Assembly (NCBI RefSeq): GCF_001644015.1
Contig: NZ_LUUI01000117.1
Span: forward strand, 1 to 64,000
Source of the DNA: Methylomonas lenta
GTDB taxonomy: Bacteria; Pseudomonadota; Gammaproteobacteria; Methylococcales; Methylomonadaceae
Length of the DNA: 64,000 bases
Reading direction: 5' to 3'
Shown piece after piece: positions 57,338-64,000 of this stretch (position 1 is its first letter; every line of letters begins with the position of its first letter). The notes under the pieces are model-generated. The model saw nothing but the letters and a program-made list of their open reading frames with translations, made no database searches and was not told where the DNA came from. A program made the translations under genes and the position numbers.

Positions 57338-57359
57338 AGTGATAATGGGGTTTATCACT
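57338..57359. promoter_or_regulatory. candidate operator for the toxin-antitoxin operon
   Basis: AGTGATAA (57338-57345) and TTATCACT (57352-57359) form a perfect 8-bp inverted repeat with a 6-base spacer, 30 bases upstream of the predicted -35. Type II antitoxins usually repress through such repeats. Confidence 0.4.
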
Positions 57360-57389
57360 CACCAGAAAACCGGCTAAAATGCACCGGAC

Positions 57390-57418
57390 TCGACATGTTT
57401 AATCAAAAAGATTATATT
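57390..57418 (+). promoter_or_regulatory. sigma-70 promoter of the toxin-antitoxin operon
   Basis: TCGACA (5/6 to TTGACA) with 17-base spacing to TATATT (5/6 to TATAAT), 34 bases before the antitoxin ATG. The region is A/T-rich. Confidence 0.55.
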
Positions 57419-57452
57419 CGATTGGTCATGATTAAATTAGAAAGGAATTGCC

Positions 57453-57695
57453 ATGAGCAACCGTGTCGTCACCGCCCATATTCCCAACGAACTTGCTGAG
57501 CAAGTGGATCAATTAGCGGCGCGGCTTGATCGCCCTAAAGGCTGGATCATCCGACAGGCTTTAACGTCTTGGGTTGAGCTAGAAGCTAAACGCCATCAAT
57601 TAACACTGGATGGTCTGGCAGATGTTGATGTAGGTCGGGTGATTGATCACGCATCCGTTGCAGCCTGGGCAAAAAGCCTCGATCAACCGGTATAA
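57453..57695 (+). CDS. CopG/RHH-family antitoxin
   Basis: An 80-residue ribbon-helix-helix protein: TAHIPNELAEQVDQLAARLDRPKGWIIRQAL is the RHH fold with its DNA-binding strand near residues 5-12. The C-terminal tail (LTLDGLADVDVGRVIDHASVAAWAKSL) would wrap the toxin. A good AGGAA ribosome-binding site precedes it. It is five bases from the toxin gene. Confidence 0.85.
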   Translation: MSNRVVTAHIPNELAEQVDQLAARLDRPKGWIIRQALTSWVELEAKRHQLTLDGLADVDVGRVIDHASVAAWAKSLDQPV

Positions 57696-57700
57696 ACACC

Positions 57701-57976
57701 ATGGTGCTTCAATGGACGACGAGCGCCAACCGTGATTTGGTCAGACTTCATGCTTTTCTTAATCCGCTTGCCCCTCGCACCGCCGCCCAAATCGTGCAGC
57801 AACTGGTAGCCGCAGCTGAACAACTCTTGACTTATCCGCAGCTTGGCGAGCGCATTACGGCGTTCGCACCGCGCGATGTGCGCCGACTGATTGTTGGCGA
57901 CTATGAGCTCCGATACGAGCTTGCCGATACAACAATCACTATTTTGCGTCTCTGGCATTGTCGGGAAGATCGATGA
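57701..57976 (+). CDS. RelE/ParE-family toxin
   Basis: A 91-residue RelE/ParE-superfamily toxin: WTTSANRDLVRLHAFL at the start, a central TYPQLGERI, RDVRRLIVGDYELRYEL and the C-terminal ITILRLWHCRED. By sequence I cannot tell a ribosome-dependent RNase (RelE) from a gyrase poison (ParE); the RHH antitoxin favours the ParE side. Confidence 0.85.
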   Translation: MVLQWTTSANRDLVRLHAFLNPLAPRTAAQIVQQLVAAAEQLLTYPQLGERITAFAPRDVRRLIVGDYELRYELADTTITILRLWHCREDR

Positions 57977-58136
57977 GCAATATTTCACAGCGGCTTGCCA
58001 CGCTCCCTAATCGCTCCGGACATGGGGATATTTTGGAAAAATAACCTTTGAGAATAGCCGCCCTTCCGCAATAGCCATGAAGCGTTTATTTAACAATTCT
58101 GCATAACGGAACGCTTGCTTACGTCAGGTAACGCCC

Positions 58137-58787
58137 ATGTCAAATCAAAAAGTTAACGCATCATCGATTGCGACCTGTCCCCGCCTGATAACCGCCGCCG
58201 GTGACCAGGCGCACCGCCGTTTTCTGGAATTTTTCGCGGCCAATATCCGCAACCCGCACACACGACGAGCCTATGGTCGCGCCGTCACGGAATTTCTCGA
58301 TTGGTCTGAGGTGGCGATGGGTGTCGTCTCGATCATTGAGGTGCAGCCTCTGCATGTTGCCAGCTGGGTCGAAAGTAAAACTCGCCAGGTCTCCGCCCCA
58401 ACGGTCAAGCAACAGCTAGCCGCCGTCCGCCATTGTTTCGACTGGCTGGTGACCGGATAGGTGATGTCGCATAATCCCGCCGCCTCGGTGCGCGGTCCGG
58501 CGCATCGGGTACAAGTCGGCAAGACGCCAGTGCTGGATAGCGAGGACGCCCGCCGCTTGTTGGACAGCATCGATACCGGCACACTTGTTAGTCTGCGCGA
58601 CCGGGCCCTGATTTCGCTGATGATCTATTCCTTCGCCCCCATCGGCGCGGCCTTGGGCATGAAGGTCGAGGACGTCTACACGCAAAGCCGCCGCCTGTGG
58701 GTGCGGTTGCGTGAGAAAAGCGATAAAGGCCATGAAATGCCTTGCCACCATCACCTTGGGGGGGGCTTTTTCACCTCCTTTAATTGA
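58137..58787 (+). pseudogene. tyrosine recombinase/integrase with internal stop and truncated 3' end
   Basis: The first 107 codons are a SAM-like N-terminal core-binding domain (NPHTRRAYGRAVTEFLDW, VKQQLAAVRHCFDWLV). A TAG at 58458-58460 interrupts it; the same frame continues with VMSHNPAASVRGPAH, DSEDARRLLDSIDTGTLVSLRDRALI and EKSDKGHEMPCHHHL, the expected catalytic-domain start. After about 58757 the sequence changes to reversed alcohol-dehydrogenase DNA and the frame ends. The R-H-R-Y catalytic part is mostly gone. Not an IntI-type integron integrase. Confidence 0.8.
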
Positions 58788-58831
58788 AGATCGTTGGGCG
58801 GCCCATATCTCTCATACACAATTGCCTTCAT
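58751..58831 (-). pseudogene. 5' fragment of a zinc-free MDR alcohol dehydrogenase/quinone reductase
   Basis: On the minus strand an ATG at 58831, with GGAG upstream, opens a frame reading KAIVYERYGPPNDLQLKEV, the well-known N-terminus of NAD(P)-dependent MDR oxidoreductases. It stops after 26 codons where it meets the integrase fragment. It lies immediately downstream of an attC-like site, as the first gene of the next cassette would. Confidence 0.6.
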
Positions 58832-58872
58832 ACGCCACTCTCCAGGGTTGCTTGATCTGCGGTCTCTCGGGT

Positions 58873-58925
58873 TTCCAACGTGAAGCTAAGCCGACCGGCG
58901 AAGCGGAACCGGCGCTATATTGGAC
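58873..58925 (-). other. attC-like recombination site 1
   Basis: On the minus strand GTCCAAT, seven bases after the stop of the gene at 58932, opens the site and GTTGGAA closes it 53 bases later; both are near the RYYYAAC/GTTRRRY consensus. Between them AGC-G-CCGG pairs with CCGG-TCG-GCT and the right half ends in TTAGCTTCAC, as in many attC sites. The outer boxes are each imperfect. Confidence 0.55.
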
Positions 58926-58931
58926 ATTTCT

Positions 58932-59324
58932 TTAGCATTTGCCAGCAGCTCTTAGTAGTGCATTGCAATTGGCATTATTCGTTTTTCCAACGTTGCTTGA
59001 TCCTTTGGTAAAATCCGTACACATAGCATCTGCCCCACTTGCCATACCCCAAGTCGCCACTTTGCCGAATCCAGATGGTTCTAAAATTTCACATTTAAAA
59101 GTGGCTCCATCCTCAGTTTTAACGGTGTACTGCATTCCGTTATAACCTGCTGGTGCTTCTGTTACCTGTGAATTAGTTATTTTAAAATTGCCAATTTCAC
59201 GGCCAATCGACATTGATATCTTCTTTTCGGCTTTGTTAGTTCCTTCAGCCAAAGTGTTATTTGAAGTTGTAGCGCATCCATAAAGAAACAATAAAAGGGT
59301 TGCCGCAAGAAATTTTTGTGTCAT
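58932..59324 (-). CDS. small lipoprotein (cassette gene)
   Basis: A 130-residue lipoprotein starting at the ATG at 59324 (GGAG upstream) with lipobox LYGCA (about 14-18). The mature protein has an acidic/lysine linker, a beta-rich middle (YTVKTEDGATFKCEI) and three or four cysteines ending in LLRAAGKC. No family recognised. Flanked by attC-like sites on both sides, so I read it as one gene cassette. Confidence 0.65.
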   Translation of the reverse strand: MTQKFLAATLLLFLYGCATTSNNTLAEGTNKAEKKISMSIGREIGNFKITNSQVTEAPAGYNGMQYTVKTEDGATFKCEILEPSGFGKVATWGMASGADAMCTDFTKGSSNVGKTNNANCNALLRAAGKC

Positions 59325-59381
59325 TTTTGAATCTCCGTCGCTCCGAGTTAACGAAATGCAGGGCATAGGAGCGTAAAATAC

Positions 59382-59453
59382 GCCCAACGTTTGAAAAAGC
59401 TTGGCGGCTAAAAGCGCAGCTTATTGGCTGTCCGCTTGATTGATGGGTTTGGA
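59382..59453 (-). other. attC-like recombination site 2
   Basis: On the minus strand TCCAAAC (59453-59447) and GTTGGGC (59388-59382) bound 72 bases. The left inner arm CAATCAAGCGGAC and the right arm CCGCCAAGCTTTTTCAAAC are of the form usual in environmental attC sites, with a variable central hairpin. It lies 13 bases beyond the hydrolase stop. Confidence 0.7.
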
Positions 59454-59466
59454 ATGAAAGTTATGT

Positions 59467-60297
59467 TCATTTGACTTGGTCTCTATTTTGACGATACAGC
59501 GATAGAGCCTCATGAATCACAGAGATAACCGCTTCCGGTTTTTCTAGTGGTATGGCGTGGCCGCTATCAACCCATATTTGTTTAGACCCTGAGTAAAGCC
59601 GTGCAATATCCTTCCGCTTCTCGTTTGCATCATAAGCCAGCATAGATTCTTCCTGCTCTAATGGTTTGGAGGCGCTGAGAACGAACACGGGTTTGTTCGA
59701 TAAGGTTGGAAGGCTTAGCACTTGCTTTCCAGTTTGCGTCAGCAAATCAAGTTCACCCTTTGCGGCACCGGTCACCAAAACGCCAAGCAATCCACGAACA
59801 AAGAATGACTGTTTATCCAAGGAGCCTTCGCCATCCAGCTGTTGCGGATGCGTTGAGTCCACCAGCACCAATGCGGCGACTTCATCGGGATATTGGCGGG
59901 CAAAGAGTTGCATGTATAGCCCCCCGAGTGAATGTCCAACCAAAATATAGGGTGGGTTGAGGGCTTTGGCTCGAAGAAGAACCCTCAATTCATCCACGAT
60001 ATGTGCGCCGTCACGCGGGGTAGATACCGGATCGCTATCACCAAGACCGGGACGGTTATAGGCGAATGTCGATGCATCTTTCGAGATTTCAGGCAATACC
60101 TCTTTCCACCATTCCATTCTTCCGCCGAGTCCATTTTCAAAAACAACGGGGATCGTGTCATGTCGAGTCAATGCAAATTCGATATTTCTATTGCCAACTC
60201 TCTCAGATGTCGAATTCGGTAGCGACGCACAACCGGAAAGCAAGGCAAGTATCAGCACTGAAATGGCTTTGGTGAATAGCTTGGTTTGGTAGTTCAT
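59467..60297 (-). CDS. alpha/beta-hydrolase lipoprotein (cassette gene)
   Basis: A 276-residue protein starting at the ATG at 60297 with lipobox LSGCA (about 18-22). The hydrolase core has NRPGLGDSDP, the nucleophile elbow VGHSLGGLYM (GxSxG), LVLVDSTHPQ and the histidine in DSGHAIPLEKPE. The substrate is unknown. An upstream in-frame start would add 29 polar residues and hide the signal peptide. Confidence 0.8.
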   Translation of the reverse strand: MNYQTKLFTKAISVLILALLSGCASLPNSTSERVGNRNIEFALTRHDTIPVVFENGLGGRMEWWKEVLPEISKDASTFAYNRPGLGDSDPVSTPRDGAHIVDELRVLLRAKALNPPYILVGHSLGGLYMQLFARQYPDEVAALVLVDSTHPQQLDGEGSLDKQSFFVRGLLGVLVTGAAKGELDLLTQTGKQVLSLPTLSNKPVFVLSASKPLEQEESMLAYDANEKRKDIARLYSGSKQIWVDSGHAIPLEKPEAVISVIHEALSLYRQNRDQVK

Positions 60298-60768
60298 CAA
60301 TTGGATATTCCCTTTAAAACTGGGGCCTATAACATCCTTTTGGACCCGTGTACGATTATGCACCGCTAAATCGATTTGGCTCATTGCAGGCAGCTTTTTA
60401 GTTGCACACTGAATACGTCATTATGTAATCATCGTATTTTTCAGAACACGTTCTCATCACCATACTCATGATGACTTTTATATTTAATAGTGTTCTCAAG
60501 TGTTCACCTTTTTTGGATTGTGTGGATTCGTCGCACGGGTAATAATCAAGCGGATCTGCCGAATGCGCGTTTGATGCTTTCCGCTTTTGTCATTGCATAC
60601 GTTCATCAAAACACTCACAACCGAAATTGCGGATCACGTACACGGCGGTTCGAAGCTTCATACGAACCGTTCCACCAAGTCGGGTAGCCCATTTGCGTAA
60701 ATACCTTCGCAGGCAAGCTCAGTAATAAAGGGTGGACAAAAAAACTGATCACCTGATTATTTGGATTG
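60298..60768. other. non-coding interval between cassette genes
   Basis: About 470 bases where a cassette junction should lie. It holds a group II intron-like scrap (60615-60690) and a hairpin AAGCGGA/TCCGCTT (about 60547-60587), but no clean attC box pair and no gene. Confidence 0.45.
60615..60690 (-). mobile_element. group II intron-like 3' scrap
   Basis: On the minus strand the bases read GGTGGAACGGTTCGTATGAA, then GCTTCGAACCGCCGTGTACG and TGATCCGCA. This resembles the region just after the maturase ORF in bacterial group II introns, whose GGTTCG/CGAACC arms pair here as well. The following domain V sequence is absent, so this is a truncated remnant. Recognised from memory without alignment. 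Confidence 0.4.
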
Positions 60769-61170
60769 CTAATTGACATCTATGAACGCTTGATTGTTTC
60801 GGACATCGCATTTGAGCAAATAGGTTTGTCCTGCTTGTAGCGTTAGTGTTTTCTTGGGCCTATGACTCGAAAACCCTTTAAAGCAATAGACTTGAACTTC
60901 ATACTCTCCTGGCAAGACATGAATTTCGCTGGGGTAGTCCGTAAAACCAGGCAACCCGAAATTCTTTTCTTCGTCTGAGCCGTTGGATTCAATTTTGGTA
61001 TAGCCGGTAATGGTTGCGTGATATTCATCAGAAAAGGGGATTCCTACATAACTTTGGATCACCGCAATGTCGGTTTCTCCCAGGCTGACACCCGCATATT
61101 GTTTAGCTGGCGTCATAAAACCACATGAAAAGAGCAGAGACGTGACAATAATCGTAATTACATTTTTCAT
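60769..61170 (-). CDS. small lipoprotein (cassette gene)
   Basis: A 133-residue lipoprotein with lipobox LLFSCG (about 12-17) and an AGGA ribosome-binding site. The mature part is beta-rich (YEVQVYCFKGF, KKTLTLQAGQTYLLKCDV), like small PEGA/carboxypeptidase-regulatory-type folds, but I cannot name a family. Its upstream side is an attC-like site. Confidence 0.65.
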   Translation of the reverse strand: MKNVITIIVTSLLFSCGFMTPAKQYAGVSLGETDIAVIQSYVGIPFSDEYHATITGYTKIESNGSDEEKNFGLPGFTDYPSEIHVLPGEYEVQVYCFKGFSSHRPKKTLTLQAGQTYLLKCDVRNNQAFIDVN

Positions 61171-61187
61171 TGATTGTCCTGGTACTT

Positions 61188-61249
61188 GCCTAACGTGAAA
61201 CTAAGGAGGCGCCATTTTTAGCGCGTCCTTCTTGACTGCTGTGTTTGGC
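61188..61249 (-). other. attC-like recombination site 3
   Basis: The best of the three: on the minus strand GCCAAAC (61249-61243) and GTTAGGC (61194-61188) match RYYYAAC and GTTRRRY and enclose 62 bases. Inside, AAGGA-C-GCGC and GCGC-C-TCCTT pair around an 8-base loop, and TAGTTTCAC precedes the right box. It lies 40 bases beyond the stop at 61289. Confidence 0.75.
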
Positions 61250-61288
61250 TTGATGCGTATGCTGTACACCGACGGTGACACAAGCTTG

Positions 61289-61858
61289 TTAACCGCCTCG
61301 GCTTTGTCGGCACCGCAGCATCAAACCCACCAAGCCACTACCGAACAGCCAGATTGCGCCGGGTAATGGGACGGGGGCCGATGAATACGTCAGATTGTCA
61401 ACAATAAACCCGTCGCTGGATTGGCCATGGAACTGGATTTTATCGACCAACCCAGCATAACCCGATGCTAGCCAGTAAATGTCGAGTGGTTGATTCTCGG
61501 CATCAAGCAGCTCGCTGTAGACCCGTTGCCCCTGGTAGAACAGCGAAAAGCTGACGTCGGTGTCGGAGCCCCAATAGTTGTAATAAAGGCCTTCAAAAAT
61601 CACTGGGCCTTGATCGAATGTCAACTCGCCAGCACGCGTATGCAGCCGGTTCTCGCCCAATGCAGGGCCATGCGCTTCAAACTCCGAATAACTCGACACC
61701 TGACCAGCCATGGATTCCCAACCCGACAAACCGCCGTAACCGTTGACCAGATCCCAGTCGAAAATACCTTCGAAATCTACAACGGTACTCGTAGCATTCG
61801 CATCGGCCGCAGTCAATAGAGATGCTGCCAGTAAAGCTGTCTTTAAAATGTGTTTCAT
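61289..61858 (-). CDS. secreted VPLPA-CTERM-type protein
   Basis: A 189-residue protein: signal peptide to about residue 22, a beta-sandwich-like body (DLVNGYGGLSGWESMAGQVS, GFIVDNLTY), then VPLPGAIWLFGSGLVGLMLRCR. That C-terminal tail (motif, hydrophobic helix, basic end) is a VPLPA/PEP-CTERM-type sorting signal, processed by an exosortase-type system that is not in this window. An AGGA ribosome-binding site precedes it. Confidence 0.8.
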   Translation of the reverse strand: MKHILKTALLAASLLTAADANATSTVVDFEGIFDWDLVNGYGGLSGWESMAGQVSSYSEFEAHGPALGENRLHTRAGELTFDQGPVIFEGLYYNYWGSDTDVSFSLFYQGQRVYSELLDAENQPLDIYWLASGYAGLVDKIQFHGQSSDGFIVDNLTYSSAPVPLPGAIWLFGSGLVGLMLRCRQSRGG

Positions 61859-61889
61859 AACGATTCCTTAAAATTTAATGGAGAGGGTG

Positions 61890-62603
61890 TTAAGTCGGCA
61901 GAATTGTTGCCGTGCGGCGACGCTCCGAATACAGTGCGCTTAGCAGTGCGGAACCGAACAACCAGACTGCACTGGGGATAGGCACGGCGGCAACATCCCC
62001 ATCGCGAACGGCCCACACATACTGAAGTTCTGTTTTGGGGTTATGTCCTTGAATGCCAAACGTGGTATTGAATTGCCAAGCCTTGTCTAAGTCTGGCGCA
62101 TAAGGACTGCCTGACCAGTAATTGTAGGCACGCAAGTTTTTCACCAACCCCACATCTGCTTGATCAACCGCGAGGTTGCCATTGGCTATGCCAAAATCCG
62201 CCTGAAAATTACCCTGGCTGTCGTAAATACTCTTTAACCCAAGATTTACATAAAACATATAGGACAATTCTGATGTCGTCGTTTGAGTATTGTGGCCGCA
62301 GTCCGTGCCGCCATACGCAAAGTTGCATCCAGGGCTTCCGGTATCGGTGATAGTCGCCAAACGCCAATCATCAAACCCTCCCACCTGAAGGTTGTCCGCC
62401 CATTGCATAGCGTCTTGCCAAGATAACCGGCCAGTAGTGCTGTAACCATTGGTTTTCGCGTAATTGGCGTCCTGCAGCCAGGTTACGTTTAAAACCGTGT
62501 CGTAAAGCAGGCCGCCACCGCGGTCGATTAATGCGGCTTGCGAGTTCGATGCGTTAAGGCCAAGCAATAGTCCGGCGGCTAGGGTTGCATAGTGAGATTT
62601 CAT
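61890..62603 (-). CDS. secreted DUF1566-like protein with VPxxP-CTERM tail
   Basis: A 237-residue protein: signal peptide ending in QAA, then a Lcl/DUF1566-type domain (GLLYDTVLNVTWLQDANYAKT, DDWRLATITD, YNYWSGSPYAPD, YVWAVRDGD) and the C-terminal VPIPSAVWLFGSALLSALY tail with basic end. It is 31 bases upstream of the other tailed protein, so they are likely one transcript and share sorting machinery. AGGA ribosome-binding site. Confidence 0.85.
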   Translation of the reverse strand: MKSHYATLAAGLLLGLNASNSQAALIDRGGGLLYDTVLNVTWLQDANYAKTNGYSTTGRLSWQDAMQWADNLQVGGFDDWRLATITDTGSPGCNFAYGGTDCGHNTQTTTSELSYMFYVNLGLKSIYDSQGNFQADFGIANGNLAVDQADVGLVKNLRAYNYWSGSPYAPDLDKAWQFNTTFGIQGHNPKTELQYVWAVRDGDVAAVPIPSAVWLFGSALLSALYSERRRTATILPT

Positions 62604-62917
62604 GGAGTTTTCCTATTGAAAAGCGAGTTAAATAAAAATCGAAATACTATTTTCCTTAGTGGGTATTAATCTGCACGGCTTTGCGTTGGCGGTTACCAAT
62701 TGTTTGGTTGATCGCACTTTACTAATGCTCCACCTCATCCCAATTTCATCTTGGCTGACCGGTTGTTAAATGGTTTGATCATTGTAAAAACACAGGTTTG
62801 CGAATTCACTTCAAATTCTTTCAACCGCCACCATGCATCTGCGGAAGAGAAAAAATTCTGCGAATGGCGATAATTCGACGACGAAATGCACTCAAAAAAA
62901 TGCCGGAGGAGGCGATA
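62604..62917. other. intergenic region between divergent genes
   Basis: It separates the minus-strand tailed-protein pair from the plus-strand sensor kinase. I see no attC/attI boxes, no integrase and no convincing ORF; a 62-codon minus frame (62735-62923) has no ribosome-binding site. Confidence 0.4.
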
Positions 62918-62929
62918 ATGCAAACATGA
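62918..62929 (+). CDS. 3-codon minicistron overlapping the sensor-kinase start
   Basis: ATG CAA ACA TGA, five bases after a very strong GGAGGAGG. The stop overlaps the kinase ATG (ATGA). The ribosome-binding site is placed for this start rather than for the kinase, 13 bases away. It may be a coupling device or simply chance. Confidence 0.3.
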   Translation: MQT

Positions 62930-64000
62930 ACACGGCTAACACTTTTTCCGAAGACACAACTGGAACCTGCGGCATCATGCAGGCCGCGCTGCGGCTCAAT
63001 GTGCTGTATTGGCTTTGTATGTTTGTTGCGGACAGTATCCTGGGTTATTTCATCAACATCGACCCAGTCGAATCGGCCCCGCTTAAAGTCGTGCTATTCG
63101 GGATAAGCGGGGGGATGACCTACCTGATGGCGAGGTTGTTAATTCGACTGAGGCATAGACTGTCCTTTTTGCAAAAAGCGCTACTCTGCTTTCTGATGGC
63201 GGCAATCACCGCTCCGATCTATACAGCAATCGACTTCATCAACTACACTATTTGCCAATATCCTAAAGTCGTCGACTTCGATCCGACCTACTCTGGCTAT
63301 ACCTTGATTGAAGGGGCTTCCATGCTGTTTGGATGGAGCTGTTTATTTGTCGCAGTACTCGACAACTTTGAACTGGTCGAACGCCAACGACTCCTGGAAA
63401 TTGCTCGTAAAGAAGCGCTTACCGCCCAATTGCAAGCACTCCGCTACCAGATCAATCCGCATTTTTTGTTCAACACACTCAATTCCATTGCCGGACTAAT
63501 TGAAGAGGGCGCCGCCACGCGCGCGGAACGCATGGTGCTTTCGCTCTCCACCTTCATGCGCACCACACTTGCCCTCGATCCCATGCACGATGTATCGCTC
63601 GCCGACGAAATCGCCTTGCAGGAAGAGTATCTGGAGATCGAACGCGAGCGATTCGCCGACCGTATGTCGTTCAAAATCTCTGTTCCGGACGACTTGAAGT
63701 CCGCCCTTGTGCCCAGTCTCATTCTTCAGCCTCTGATTGAAAACTCAATCAAGCATGGCGTCGGTGCGACGGTTGGCCCCGTGGAAGTCACGCTCCGCGC
63801 CTATCGTGAAGATAACCGGCTTCATGTTATTGTCGAAAACGATATGCCGCGTGACGATGCATCCGCCAATTCCCGCCCAGGCATAGGCGTGGGTCTGCGC
63901 AACGTGGATGAGCGTCTGCGGGTGCGCTTTCAGGATGCCGCCGGTTTTCTCGCAGGCCGAATATCCCCCAGCCGTTACAGGGCAGCCCTTATTCTGCCTT
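62926..64000 (+). CDS. LytS/AlgZ-family sensor histidine kinase (runs off the window)
   Basis: 358 codons are visible. Four hydrophobic segments lie between about residues 20 and 145 (LNVLYWLCMFVADSILGYF, FLMAAITAPIYTAIDF, GWSCLFVAVL). A coiled linker leads to RYQINPHFLFNTLNSIA (about 172-188), the His_kinase (PF06580) box with the phosphorylated histidine. LQPLIENSIKHGV and GIGVGLRNVDERL are N and G boxes of the ATPase. A LytTR-type response regulator would be expected next, beyond the window. Confidence 0.85.
   Translation, partial: MNTANTFSEDTTGTCGIMQAALRLNVLYWLCMFVADSILGYFINIDPVESAPLKVVLFGISGGMTYLMARLLIRLRHRLSFLQKALLCFLMAAITAPIYTAIDFINYTICQYPKVVDFDPTYSGYTLIEGASMLFGWSCLFVAVLDNFELVERQRLLEIARKEALTAQLQALRYQINPHFLFNTLNSIAGLIEEGAATRAERMVLSLSTFMRTTLALDPMHDVSLADEIALQEEYLEIERERFADRMSFKISVPDDLKSALVPSLILQPLIENSIKHGVGATVGPVEVTLRAYREDNRLHVIVENDMPRDDASANSRPGIGVGLRNVDERLRVRFQDAAGFLAGRISPSRYRAALILP

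Noticed and set aside
57683..57988. 101-codon minus-strand ORF
   Set aside because: Antisense to the toxin gene, which has clear family motifs.
60540..60600. AAGCGGA/TCCGCTT hairpin as a fourth attC
   Set aside because: The outer RYYYAAC/GTTRRRY boxes are missing; it may be a damaged half-site but is not supported.
62735..62923. 62-codon minus-strand ORF
   Set aside because: No ribosome-binding site, no recognisable motif, and it covers the promoter region of the sensor kinase.

Overview
The window looks like chromosome from a gammaproteobacterium. The housekeeping order rpoZ-spoT-ridA-recG, holA-lptE-leuS, clpS-clpA and nudJ-mnmA-purB is typical of that class. Two proteins end in VPLPA-type sorting tails. 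Together with coaX, an MtaB-type methylthiotransferase, a Na+-pumping decarboxylase and an H-ring flagellar pair, this is the mixture I associate with Methylococcales (Methylomonas/Methylobacter-like). No C1-metabolism gene is present, so that placement is an inference. I see no rRNA, tRNA or CRISPR array.

Layout. 1-8.1 kb is a loose region with decayed DNA: yccF, an ISAzo13-like transposase scar, an operon of a 66-aa protein, a YgjP-type metallopeptidase and a cytosolic 5'-nucleotidase followed by a possible PilZ-like protein, an MscS-type channel whose signal peptide is split by an in-frame stop, and the wreckage of a umuDC operon. 8.1-18.6 kb holds galU, a TolC-like porin, flgP/flgT lipoproteins, the overlapping birA-coaX-SPOR operon, a PilZ protein, tusD/tusC and bepA. 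19-26 kb holds rpoZ-spoT-ridA-recG, a DUF2956 protein and proA. Two homologous structured, terminator-ended RNA elements lie at about 18.73-18.92 kb (+) and 26.30-26.49 kb (-). 27.6-29.1 kb is a compact three-gene cassette (nucleotidyltransferase, small helical protein, membrane protein) resembling a nucleotide-linked conflict system. 29.4-54.5 kb is core genome: oadGAB, a PfkB kinase, a LysR regulator, pbpC, infA, clpA/clpS, nudJ-mnmA, a GIY-YIG/RAMA-like insert, purB, an SpmAB-like fusion, mtaB, mlaA, rnt, grxD, leuS-lptE-holA and a ParA ATPase.

54.7-64 kb is accessory. It starts with a TPR-sulfotransferase, a traX remnant, an orphan gene behind a 9-codon minicistron, and a CopG/RelE-type toxin-antitoxin pair. 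A broken integrase is then fused to a broken alcohol-dehydrogenase gene. After it comes what I read as a stretch of integron gene cassettes on the minus strand: three attC-like sites follow the genes at 58.93, 59.47 and 61.29 kb. Where the remaining attC would be expected there is a short sequence resembling the 3' part of a group II intron. The window closes with a LytS/AlgZ-type sensor kinase that runs off the right edge.

The candidates for something undescribed are the paired RNA elements, the nucleotidyltransferase cassette and the cassette array with its intron scar.
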